Below, one piece after another: positions 7,897 through 13,796 of a stretch of DNA of 64,000 nucleotides. The position numbers were made by a program, and so were the translations under genes. Where the stretch lies: positions 186,001 to 250,000 of the forward strand of contig NZ_BMVO01000001.1 in assembly GCF_014650755.1 (NCBI RefSeq), read 5' to 3'. The stretch is from Streptomyces chryseus (lineage in GTDB: Bacteria; Actinomycetota; Actinomycetes; Streptomycetales; Streptomycetaceae). Position 1 is the stretch's first letter. The number at the start of each line of letters is the position of its first letter. The notes beneath the pieces were generated by a model. It searched no databases and was not told the DNA's origin. It saw nothing but the letters and a program-made list of their open reading frames with translations.

Positions 7897-8213
7897 CGGC
7901 CGGCCTTCGCGGCCGCGGCCTCGCAGTAGGCCCGGCGGCGCCGGGACCGGAGGCAGAACGGGCAGGAGCCGCGCCGGTCCGAGCCGGTGCGGTACTGGTC
8001 GGCCCTGTCGGCCCGGGCGTAGCCGACGGCCAGGGCGGCGGCGAGGAACAGTTCCCCGGCGGCCGCGAAGGGGTGGCCGGCCACCAGGTCCCAGACGGCG
8101 GCGACGGTGACCGCGACCAGCCAGCCGGGCCAGGTCACCACCGCGTAGGCGATGGAGGCGGCGACGGCGGCCGTACGGCGGGCGCGGTGGGCGAGGCGGG
8201 TACGGGTCTGCAC
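7893..8213 (-). CDS. Small membrane protein with C-terminal CxxC, 106 aa
   Basis: A basic N-terminus is followed by two hydrophobic segments (about residues 15-40 and 45-65), then a Cys-Pro-Phe-Cys motif and a further Cys in an Arg-rich tail (CPFCLRSRRRRAYC). It looks like a small inner-membrane protein with a cytoplasmic metal-binding tail. The GTG at 8213 follows GAGGGAGAC. It shares a TTGA start-stop overlap with the gene downstream. Function unknown; transfer operon context. Confidence 0.62.
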   Translation of the reverse strand: MQTRTRLAHRARRTAAVAASIAYAVVTWPGWLVAVTVAAVWDLVAGHPFAAAGELFLAAALAVGYARADRADQYRTGSDRRGSCPFCLRSRRRRAYCEAAAAKAGR

Positions 8214-8232
8214 GGTGTCTCCCTCGATCGGG

Positions 8233-8265
8233 TCCGGCGGGCCGCCGTGCTGGCGGCCCGCCGGA
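8233..8265 (-). other. Intergenic hairpin
   Basis: TCCGGCGGGCCGCC (8233-8246) pairs perfectly over 14 bp with 8252-8265 around GTGCT, between two transfer-operon genes. Confidence 0.55.
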
Positions 8266-8293
8266 GGATGCGGTGCGGGACGAGGTGGGCGGG

Positions 8294-8953
8294 TCAGTCC
8301 TGCGGGTCGCCGGTCAGGGCGGCGACCTCGCGCAGGTGCTTGCGCTGGTCGGTGACGGTCTCGGTGACCTCTCGGACCAGCGGGGTACCGCGGTACGACT
8401 GGTAGTCCTCGACGTCGCCGATGACCCACTGGGCGGCGGGGATTCCGGCCTCCGCGTACGCGCCGGAGGGGTACAGGCGGGAGTGGAGGAAGCGGCGGTG
8501 GACCTGGGCGATGTCCGGGGCGTACTCGTCCCAGACCTTCGCGGCCTTCGCCGTGGCCTCCTGCGCGGCGACCAGCCGGGACACGGCCGCCTTCCACATC
8601 GTGGACGGCGTGGTCTCCAGGTCGTTCCACAGCCGGTTCATGGCGTCGCGGGCCTCGGCGTAGGCGGTCCAGGCGGGGGCGGCGTCCTTCGCGGCGGCCT
8701 TGAGCTGGTGGACGTAGGCGGCGTCCATCCAGGCCCGGCGGGCCGTCCGGAACTCGACGTCCAGGAGCTCGCGGGCCTCGGTGCTGAGGGTGTTGTCGTC
8801 CCACACGGTGCGCGGCATCTGCGGCTCCTCCTCGGCGCCGCTGAACGGCTTGAAGGTGAAGCGCAGCTCGCCGTACTCGGCCGGGGCGACGGCCTGGAAG
8901 TGCGGGTGGTGGTAGGCGGCGAGTTCCTGCACGTGGGCGGTGAGGTCGGTCAT
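8294..8953 (-). CDS. Hypothetical helical protein, 219 aa, transfer operon
   Basis: A soluble, mostly helical acidic protein with several Trp and Tyr residues. The N-terminal third has a short beta-like part (YGELRFTFKPFSGAEEEPQM); the rest is Ala/Glu/Arg helix and ends in LREVAALTGDPQD. No motif or family is recognised. The ATG at 8953 is preceded by GGGAGC. Perfect hairpins flank the gene on both sides (8233-8265 and 8975-9000), so it may be a separately processed unit of the operon. Confidence 0.65.
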   Translation of the reverse strand: MTDLTAHVQELAAYHHPHFQAVAPAEYGELRFTFKPFSGAEEEPQMPRTVWDDNTLSTEARELLDVEFRTARRAWMDAAYVHQLKAAAKDAAPAWTAYAEARDAMNRLWNDLETTPSTMWKAAVSRLVAAQEATAKAAKVWDEYAPDIAQVHRRFLHSRLYPSGAYAEAGIPAAQWVIGDVEDYQSYRGTPLVREVTETVTDQRKHLREVAALTGDPQD

Positions 8954-8974
8954 CGGGTGCTCCCTGGTCGGGTA

Positions 8975-9000
8975 GGGGCCCGGCGGGTGCGCCGGGCCCC
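8975..9000 (-). other. Intergenic hairpin
   Basis: GGGGCCCGGCG (8975-8985) pairs perfectly with 8990-9000 around a GGTG loop. Confidence 0.55.
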
Positions 9001-9009
9001 GAGGGCGGG

Positions 9010-9276
9010 TCAGTTCAGGTGTGCGCGGAGGCGGCGGAGGCCCGCGCCGAACGCGTCGAGGCGGTCCAAGAGCGCGTCCAGGCCGGGGCCGTCCAGCTCG
9101 GCGTCCAGCCCGGAGGACCAGACCGAGACGACGGGCGGGGCGCCCGGGGCGCCGAGGTCGCGGAACCACTCGGCGGTCAGGCCGCCCTCCCCCACCGGCA
9201 GCAGCGCCGGGCCGGGGAGGATCGCGGCCAAGAAGCCGTAGGAGGTGCCGGTGCCGTACACCGTGGCGGCCGTCAA
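9010..9276 (-). CDS. Hypothetical protein, 88 aa, TTG start
   Basis: The protein has a short hydrophobic, Gly-rich N-terminus (GTSYGFLAAILPGPALLP) and a Leu-rich C-terminal helix (LDALLDRLDAFGAGLRRLRA). No family is recognised. The most likely start is TTG at 9276 inside a TTGA that overlaps the stop of the 78-aa gene, the same arrangement as at 7893-7896. A GTG five codons further in is the alternative. The extended frame upstream is a shadow of the neighbour. Confidence 0.5.
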   Translation of the reverse strand: MTAATVYGTGTSYGFLAAILPGPALLPVGEGGLTAEWFRDLGAPGAPPVVSVWSSGLDAELDGPGLDALLDRLDAFGAGLRRLRAHLN

Positions 9277-9509
9277 CGGCTGGCCCGGATCCGGCGCAGC
9301 GCCTCGTCCGCGGACGGGTCGGCGGGGTAGGCGACGGCGGCGGGGCGGGGCCGGGCCGGCGTGGGCCCGAAGGACGGCCGGTTGCAGCGGCACGCCCAGT
9401 ACTCGCACAGCGGGCAGACGTCGTTGGGGCGGGCCGCGGCCGGCGCCGGGGCGGGGGCGGGGGCGGGGGCGGTAAGGGGAAAGACGAGGATGTTGGTACG
9501 GTCGCTCAC
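9273..9509 (-). CDS. Small zinc-ribbon-like protein, 78 aa
   Basis: A Pro/Ala repeat linker (residues 14-25) is followed by a compact cysteine cluster, CPLCEYWACRCNRPSF, with CxxC and CxC spacing that suggests one bound zinc. A Pro/Arg tail follows. It is too small for a known enzyme, and the role is unknown. The GTG at 9509 is preceded by GAGAGGAC. It is coupled to the 88-aa gene by a 4-nt overlap. Confidence 0.6.
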   Translation of the reverse strand: MSDRTNILVFPLTAPAPAPAPAPAAARPNDVCPLCEYWACRCNRPSFGPTPARPRPAAVAYPADPSADEALRRIRASR

Positions 9510-9561
9510 GTGCTGGTCCTCTCGGTCGGGTGATGTCGTCGAGGGGGCTGTGCGCGTGCGT

Positions 9562-9614
9562 AGGACGGCCTGTCCGGGTCAAGGCGTTGGTAGCGCCTCC
9601 GGACGGGCCGTCCT
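9562..9614 (-). other. Intergenic hairpin with GGCGTTGGTAGCGCC apex
   Basis: The outer stem AGGACGGCC (9562-9570) pairs with 9606-9614; TCCGG/CCGGA extends it; the apex is GGCGTTGGTAGCGCC (9583-9597). The same 15-mer caps the hairpin at 10361-10392. On the mRNA strand it lies between the 61-aa gene and the 78-aa gene. Confidence 0.55.
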
Positions 9615-9637
9615 TTTGCACGGTGGGGCTTGGAGGG

Positions 9638-9823
9638 TCAGGGGGCCGGGCAGTGCCGGGGGCACCGGCACGGCGGCCACCGGGATTCGATCTCCGGGAC
9701 CACGTCCCGGTCGGGGTCCACCTGGACCGGCGGCCCGTACGTGGCGCCGCCGTCCCGGCTGACCCGGATCACCAGCACCGGGCGCTGCTCCTGGCCGCCG
9801 TTGGCGGCGCGGTCGGCGGCCAT
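9638..9823 (-). CDS. Hypothetical protein, 61 aa
   Basis: A small protein with a beta-type core (VLVIRVSRDGGATYGPP) and two Cys near the C-terminus (CRCPRHCP). Its ATG shares one base with the stop of the 160-aa gene (TGATG at 9821-9825), which makes translational coupling likely and supports the short start. No family is recognised. Confidence 0.6.
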   Translation of the reverse strand: MAADRAANGGQEQRPVLVIRVSRDGGATYGPPVQVDPDRDVVPEIESRWPPCRCPRHCPAP

Positions 9824-10305
9824 CAGGCGGCGACCAGCACGGCGCCGTGCTCGGCGGCGAGCGGGGCCACCGGAGCGGGCAGGACCGCCGGGGCGAGGTC
9901 GGTCACGCGGAGGGACGCGGCGCAGGTCCGCATGGGGACGTCGCCGAGGCCGAGCCGCTGGTACGTCGCCCGGATCGACTCCAGGTCCGGCGTCTGGCGG
10001 GAGGAGGCAACCCGCTCGACCAGCCACCGGCCGCCGTACAGCCCGGCCGGGAGGCGGTCCAGGGTCTTGCGGGTCTTGCGCTTCGCGCGGTCCGCGGCGC
10101 GCCCGGCGTCGGCGGCCTCGGCGTACCCGGCGGCCGCCGCCTCGATCACCTCGGCGGCCGGCATCTCGTCGGCGGTGAAGACGTCCGCCGGTTCAGCCAC
10201 GACGGCCGGGGCGGTGGAGCGGACCAGGGCGGCCGGGGCGACGACCGAACGGACGGCATCGGACACGGTGCGGAACAGGCGGGCGGCGGTGCGGCGAACG
10301 GTCAT
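9823..10305 (-). CDS. Hypothetical protein, 160 aa, first gene of the transfer operon
   Basis: A basic, Ala-rich, mostly helical protein (RAADRAKRKTRKTLDRLPAG, about residues 85-105) with a C-terminal segment QTPDLESIRATYQRLGLG that could be a short DNA- or protein-binding helix pair. No family is recognised. The ATG at 10305 follows GGAGG by five nt. It is the first gene downstream of the promoter at 10641-10669, with a leader of about 330 nt that contains a hairpin and a tRNA-like structure. Confidence 0.65.
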   Translation of the reverse strand: MTVRRTAARLFRTVSDAVRSVVAPAALVRSTAPAVVAEPADVFTADEMPAAEVIEAAAAGYAEAADAGRAADRAKRKTRKTLDRLPAGLYGGRWLVERVASSRQTPDLESIRATYQRLGLGDVPMRTCAASLRVTDLAPAVLPAPVAPLAAEHGAVLVAA

Positions 10306-10360
10306 GTGAGCCTCCGTGCTGTGCGGGTTGCGCTGTACGTGCTGCGTGCGGTTGCGCGGA

Positions 10361-10392
10361 GGCCCCGGGGCGTTGGTAGCGCCATCGGGGCC
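10361..10392 (-). other. Leader hairpin with GGCGTTGGTAGCGCC apex
   Basis: GGCCCCG (10361-10367) pairs with CGGGGCC (10386-10392); the apex is the same 15-mer (10369-10383) found in the hairpin at 9562-9614. It lies in the leader of the first transfer-operon gene. Confidence 0.5.
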
Positions 10393-10409
10393 GGTGTTGC
10401 GGGTGCTGC

Positions 10410-10482
10410 GTGCCCCGTACCGGAATCGAACCGGCCGTGACCTGCGCGGATTGGACGCGTCAGGACCCGCATCCCTGCGGGG
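10410..10482 (-). other. tRNA-like structure, degenerate
   Basis: Read on the minus strand this 73-nt segment has a good T-arm (GCCGG-TTCGATT-CCGGT), six of seven acceptor pairs (GCCCCG with CGGGGC) and an anticodon-like hairpin with loop TCCAATC. The D-arm is poor and the base at position 33 is C rather than U. It is probably a tRNA remnant or tRNA mimic rather than a working tRNA. Confidence 0.35.
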
Positions 10483-10640
10483 CTCCACCCCGTTCCGCCG
10501 GGACGCCGACGGCTGTAGGTGGGGTGTACCTCCCGGGTCGACAAGGCCGGGCCGCTCGCCCCGCTCTGTCCCGGGACCCTTCACCGCCCGGCCCCGAGAG
10601 GCGGCGGTGCGTGGCGACCACAAACCCTGAAATCCCAGCA

Positions 10641-10669
10641 CTTATAGGGATCTTCCGGCCTTCACTCAA
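10641..10669 (-). promoter_or_regulatory. Promoter of the transfer operon
   Basis: On the minus strand TTGAGT (10664-10669) and TATAAG (10641-10646) are separated by exactly 17 nt, close to the housekeeping sigma consensus. The -35 box lies inside the 18-bp operator palindrome, so a bound repressor would block polymerase. Confidence 0.7.
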
Positions 10670-10680
10670 CTAGTTGAGTG
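10663..10680. promoter_or_regulatory. Operator 1, perfect 18-bp palindrome
   Basis: CACTCAACTAGTTGAGTG is a perfect palindrome overlapping the -35 box of the transfer operon promoter. It is the likely binding site of the adjacent GntR protein. Confidence 0.7.
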
Positions 10681-10725
10681 GTGGTCACGGGTTGATTAAC
10701 CCACCTCTCGCGCCCCCTGTCAACC

Positions 10726-10739
10726 CAACTAGTTGAGTG
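10726..10739. promoter_or_regulatory. Operator 2
   Basis: CAACTAGTTGAGTG shares the palindromic core CAACTAGTTG and one full flank with operator 1; the left flank has diverged. Confidence 0.6.
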
Positions 10740-10809
10740 TGTCGAGCGGCCCGGGGTGAACTGGGATTTCGCGCCGCAAAACACCGATTGACGGCCCCAA
10801 CTTTCGATG

Positions 10810-10825
10810 CTCAACTAGCTATGCG
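10810..10825. promoter_or_regulatory. Operator 3, half site
   Basis: CTCAACTAG matches the left half of operator 1; the right half has diverged. It lies about 50 bp before the regulator's start, where it could mediate autorepression. Confidence 0.5.
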
Positions 10826-10876
10826 ATGCTGTCCCGGACAGGGACCACCACAGCGACGAACGAGAGGCGGACGGCC

Positions 10877-11680
10877 GTGGCCAAGAAAGAACCGGGCAAA
10901 GTCGAGACGATCGCGGCCGAACTGCGCGGGAAGATCGAGCGCAGCGCCCCTGGCTTCGGACCGGGCGACAAGCTGCCTTCGGTGGCGGATCTCCAGGCGG
11001 CCCACGGGATCGCTTTCCAGACCGCGAGGGACGTTTTCCGCGCGCTGGAACGGGACGGCCTGGCCTTCACCCAGCAGGGCCGGGGCAGCTTCGTCTCCCC
11101 GTTCATCGGGAAGCTGACCCGTGACGGGGTCGGCCGGTACCAGCCCGCCGCCCGCGCCGAGGGCGGCGCCCGTGGTGCGTTCGAGGCCGAGCTGAACAGG
11201 CTCGGCCTGGTCTACAAGCCGGTGGCAACCGACATCGGCCGGGCCCGGCCGCCGAAGGACGTCGCCGCCGCGTTCGGCCTGCACCACTCCGCGAAGGCGG
11301 TCTACCGGTCCCGCGCGATGCGGGCCGGCCGGGACGCGTCCCCCTCTGACGAGGGGTTCGTCGTCCAGCTCGCCACCAGCTGGTTCCCGCTCGAAATCGC
11401 GGCGGACACGCGGCTGGAGAAGCAGGACACCGGCCCCGGCGGTAGTAAGTCCCGTCTGGCCGACCTCGGGTTCACACAGCGGCGCATTCGGGAGTCGATC
11501 GAGGCCCGGTTCCCGACGCCGGAGGAGGCCGAGGCTCTGAGCATCCCGGACGACCGCCAGGTGTACGAGCTGGTGCACCAGGCGTCGACCGAGGACGGTC
11601 GTGTCGTGGAGGTCGCGGTGCACGTCATGCCCGTGACGATCTGGCGTTTCTCGTACACGTGGGAGCTGGACGCCGAATAG
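10877..11680 (+). CDS. GntR family regulator with UTRA domain
   Basis: The 267-aa protein has an N-terminal winged helix (about residues 8-75; the GDKLPSVADLQAAHGIAFQT segment is typical GntR) and a C-terminal UTRA effector domain (about 95-265). It probably represses the transfer operon and itself, as KorSA-type GntR proteins do in Streptomyces elements; three matching palindromes lie just upstream. The GTG at 10877 is preceded by GAGAGGCGG; an in-frame ATG 17 codons earlier overlaps operator 3 and has no ribosome site. The 184-aa gene directly downstream resembles its UTRA half. Confidence 0.87.
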   Translation: MAKKEPGKVETIAAELRGKIERSAPGFGPGDKLPSVADLQAAHGIAFQTARDVFRALERDGLAFTQQGRGSFVSPFIGKLTRDGVGRYQPAARAEGGARGAFEAELNRLGLVYKPVATDIGRARPPKDVAAAFGLHHSAKAVYRSRAMRAGRDASPSDEGFVVQLATSWFPLEIAADTRLEKQDTGPGGSKSRLADLGFTQRRIRESIEARFPTPEEAEALSIPDDRQVYELVHQASTEDGRVVEVAVHVMPVTIWRFSYTWELDAE

Positions 11681-11724
11681 CGTCCGTCCCAGACATCACC
11701 CATCACCAGCAAGGAGCACGCAGC

Positions 11725-12279
11725 ATGCCCAGCAACACCATCGGCGAAAACGGGACCATCACCCGCGACGCCCGGAGCCGGTACCGCCAGCGCGCGGAGG
11801 GTGGCGCCCACGGTGCCTTCGAGGCCGAGACCAAGCGGGCCGGCGGCACCCCTCGCGCGGACGTCGAGGTGACGCGGGGCGCGGCTCCGGCCGACGTCGC
11901 CGCCGTCCTCGGTGACGGTGCGGACACCGTGATCCGCAGCCGTCGCATGTATGACGGGGAGCGCCTGGTGCAGCTCTGTGACACGTACATCCCGGCCTTC
12001 GTGGCCGAGGCCGCGCCGGCCGTCGCGCAGCTCGACACGGGCGCGGGCGGGATCATCTCCCGCATGGCGGACGCGGGCCTGGCTCAGACGGAGGTCGTGG
12101 AGGACGTGACGCAGGTCCCGGCCACCGCCAAGCAGGCGGAGGCCCTCGGGGTCGAGGAGGGGGAGCTGCTGCTCACCATCACGCACACCGGCACCACGGA
12201 GGACGGCCGCGTGGTCGAGGTCTCCCGGCACACCCTCGGCCGGGGCTGGACGCTCCGGTACGGCGTCCCGCTCGCCTGA
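11725..12279 (+). CDS. Stand-alone UTRA domain protein, no DNA-binding domain
   Basis: The 184-aa protein aligns by eye with the UTRA half of the GntR protein next door: both share RAEGGA-GAFEAE near the start, a QLDTGAGG/KQDTGPGG turn, an ADAGL/ADLGF segment and TEDGRVVEV near the end. It has no winged helix; its N-terminus is only about 20 residues before the UTRA match. The ATG at 11725 follows AAGGAG. A partial duplication of the regulator is the simplest origin. It may sense the same ligand or form mixed dimers that tune repression (inference). Confidence 0.78.
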   Translation: MPSNTIGENGTITRDARSRYRQRAEGGAHGAFEAETKRAGGTPRADVEVTRGAAPADVAAVLGDGADTVIRSRRMYDGERLVQLCDTYIPAFVAEAAPAVAQLDTGAGGIISRMADAGLAQTEVVEDVTQVPATAKQAEALGVEEGELLLTITHTGTTEDGRVVEVSRHTLGRGWTLRYGVPLA

Positions 12280-12307
12280 CCCTCCCGGGGCGCCGACCCC
12301 GGACAGC

Positions 12308-12347
12308 ACAGCGCCCCCCGTCCCAGGCCAGGGACGGGGGGCGCTGT
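12308..12347. terminator. Bidirectional terminator
   Basis: A perfect 17-bp stem (ACAGCGCCCCCCGTCCC, 12308-12324 with 12331-12347) with a 6-nt loop lies between the plus-strand UTRA gene and the convergent minus-strand gene. Confidence 0.75.
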
Positions 12348-12363
12348 CGTGCGCCTTCGGTAC

Positions 12364-12855
12364 TCACCACTCCTGATACGGCGGCAGGTTCCGCACCGCC
12401 CGGTCCTCGACGTCCCGCAGCGCGTCCGCCGTGTCCTCACCCCGGGCGATCCGCCCCACCAGCGCCGCAACCCCCGCCAACGGGTTGTAGAGCAGCGCCT
12501 CCACGGCATCGTCGGCGGGCAACGGGTCCGGGAACGAGCACAGGTTGAGCGAGCCCAAAGGCCGGCCCCCAAGCGCGGCCCGCACCTGACCGGCCGCCAC
12601 GGCCATGAACCCGTTGGACTGGAACACGACCCGACGCATCAGGTCGACGTCCGGCAGCCCAGAGTCCGGGCGCGGCCCCCGCGGCCCCTGGTGGAGCGGG
12701 AAGGCGTACCGGTACTGGAGGATCGCGGCGGCCGCCGCCAGCTCGGCGGCCCGGCCCCCGTCCGCGGCGTGGTCGGCGGCGAGCGCCTGGACCTCCCGCA
12801 GCACGGCCGCGCTCTCCATGTCCAGGTACCGGGCCCGCAGGTCGCTCGTCGTCAT
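12364..12855 (-). CDS. Hypothetical protein, 163 aa
   Basis: A soluble helical protein. The N-terminal half is an Ala/Arg/Glu helix bundle (REVQALAADHAADGGRAAEL); the middle has PLHQGPRGPRPDSGLPDVDL and a Leu-rich segment with ALLYNPLAGVAALVGRIARG. No family is recognised. Its ATG overlaps the stop of the 259-aa gene by four nt (ATGA at 12852-12855), so the pair is translated together. It ends at the bidirectional terminator. Confidence 0.65.
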   Translation of the reverse strand: MTTSDLRARYLDMESAAVLREVQALAADHAADGGRAAELAAAAAILQYRYAFPLHQGPRGPRPDSGLPDVDLMRRVVFQSNGFMAVAAGQVRAALGGRPLGSLNLCSFPDPLPADDAVEALLYNPLAGVAALVGRIARGEDTADALRDVEDRAVRNLPPYQEW

Positions 12856-13631
12856 CGCTGCGCCCCCGTCTCCTGCTGACCAGCGAGGGCCGCCAGGGCG
12901 GCCGCCCGGTACGCGGTGACGTGCCCGCACGGCCACGGGTCCCACCGGTGGGACGCCGGGGCCGGGGACACCTCCGCCCTGTACTCGCCGCCGCCCGTGA
13001 CGCGCTCCTCCGCCGCGGCCCGGTGCTCCGGGCATACGTAGATCACGCCGTGCAGCGTCCCGAGGCGGCCGGGCCCGGGCGTCGTCGCCTCCACATGCAT
13101 CGAGGCGCCCGCCGTGCACTCCCACCCGGTGTGTCCGTCGCTGGAGGCGGTGCCGGGGTTCGCCCGGAGTTCCTCGGCGTACCGCGCGGCCTCGGGCCGC
13201 ACGACCGGCGCAGGGGCGGAGGCCGGCGGCGCCGTGCCGGTGCACATCGCAGCCCCGTCGCAGTCGTCCACGCAGTTGTCGCCGCCGTCCTCCTCAGCGT
13301 CCAGGGCAGGCCGGACGGTCGCGCGGAGGCACCCGCGCACCAGGGAGTCAGGGCCGGCCTTCCACCCTGCGTACAGGTGCAGGACGCCGTCCGCGTCGGT
13401 CCGGGCGTCCACCTCGGCGTCGAGGTGCGCCGCCCACCGGCGCACGGCCTCCTGCTGCTCGGCGCCGCTGTAGCTCAGACCGTCCGCGTCGCCGGTCAGG
13501 GCCCCGCTGGTGGCCAGCGTCCAGACCAGGGGCGGGAGGTCGGCACGGCGGCCAGCGGCGAGGAGGTCGCCGAGGAATGCGTGCGCGCGGGCCTGCCAGC
13601 GGTGCAGGTCGACGGTTCGGGTCTCGTTCAC
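12852..13631 (-). CDS. Hypothetical Cys-rich protein, 259 aa
   Basis: The N-terminal half is helical with many Trp, Asp and Arg residues. The second half carries scattered cysteines and histidines (NCVDDCDGAAMC, about residues 119-130; WECTAG; YVCPEH; WPCGH) that could bind zinc. No catalytic motif or family is recognised. The GTG at 13631 follows AAGGAG by six nt. It is co-transcribed with the 163-aa gene and lies downstream of the putative replication gene on the same strand. Confidence 0.62.
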   Translation of the reverse strand: MNETRTVDLHRWQARAHAFLGDLLAAGRRADLPPLVWTLATSGALTGDADGLSYSGAEQQEAVRRWAAHLDAEVDARTDADGVLHLYAGWKAGPDSLVRGCLRATVRPALDAEEDGGDNCVDDCDGAAMCTGTAPPASAPAPVVRPEAARYAEELRANPGTASSDGHTGWECTAGASMHVEATTPGPGRLGTLHGVIYVCPEHRAAAEERVTGGGEYRAEVSPAPASHRWDPWPCGHVTAYRAAALAALAGQQETGAQR

Positions 13632-13761
13632 GTGATGCTCCTTCGTTGTGCGGCCGCGTTCGGGCCGCGTAGGGGCGGGTGGATGTTCCCGGGCCGGGTG
13701 GCACCGGAAGGGCGGCGTACAGCCCGTGTGCGGCCGCCTGCTGGCAGTGAGAGCCGGAGGG

Positions 13762-13791
13762 CGCCCGGCACCCGCGGTGAGATGCCGGGCG
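13762..13791 (-). terminator. Hairpin after the putative replication gene
   Basis: CGCCCGGCA (13762-13770) pairs with TGCCGGGCG (13783-13791), directly past the stop codon of the 648-aa gene. Confidence 0.55.
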
Positions 13792-13796
13792 GAGTG

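Larger units (their letters stand above)
10306..10876. promoter_or_regulatory. Divergent control region between transfer operon and GntR gene
   Basis: This 571-bp gene-free stretch holds a hairpin (10361-10392), a tRNA-like structure (10410-10482), a minus-strand promoter (10641-10669), three CAACTAG-type operator sites (10663-10680, 10726-10739, 10810-10825) and a possible plus-strand -35 box TTGACG at 10788-10793 ahead of the regulator gene. The 300 nt nearest the transfer operon would form its leader. Confidence 0.65.

Noticed and set aside
10410..10482. A working tRNA gene
   Set aside because: D-arm is poor, an acceptor pair is mismatched and the anticodon loop lacks U33, so it is listed only as a tRNA-like structure.
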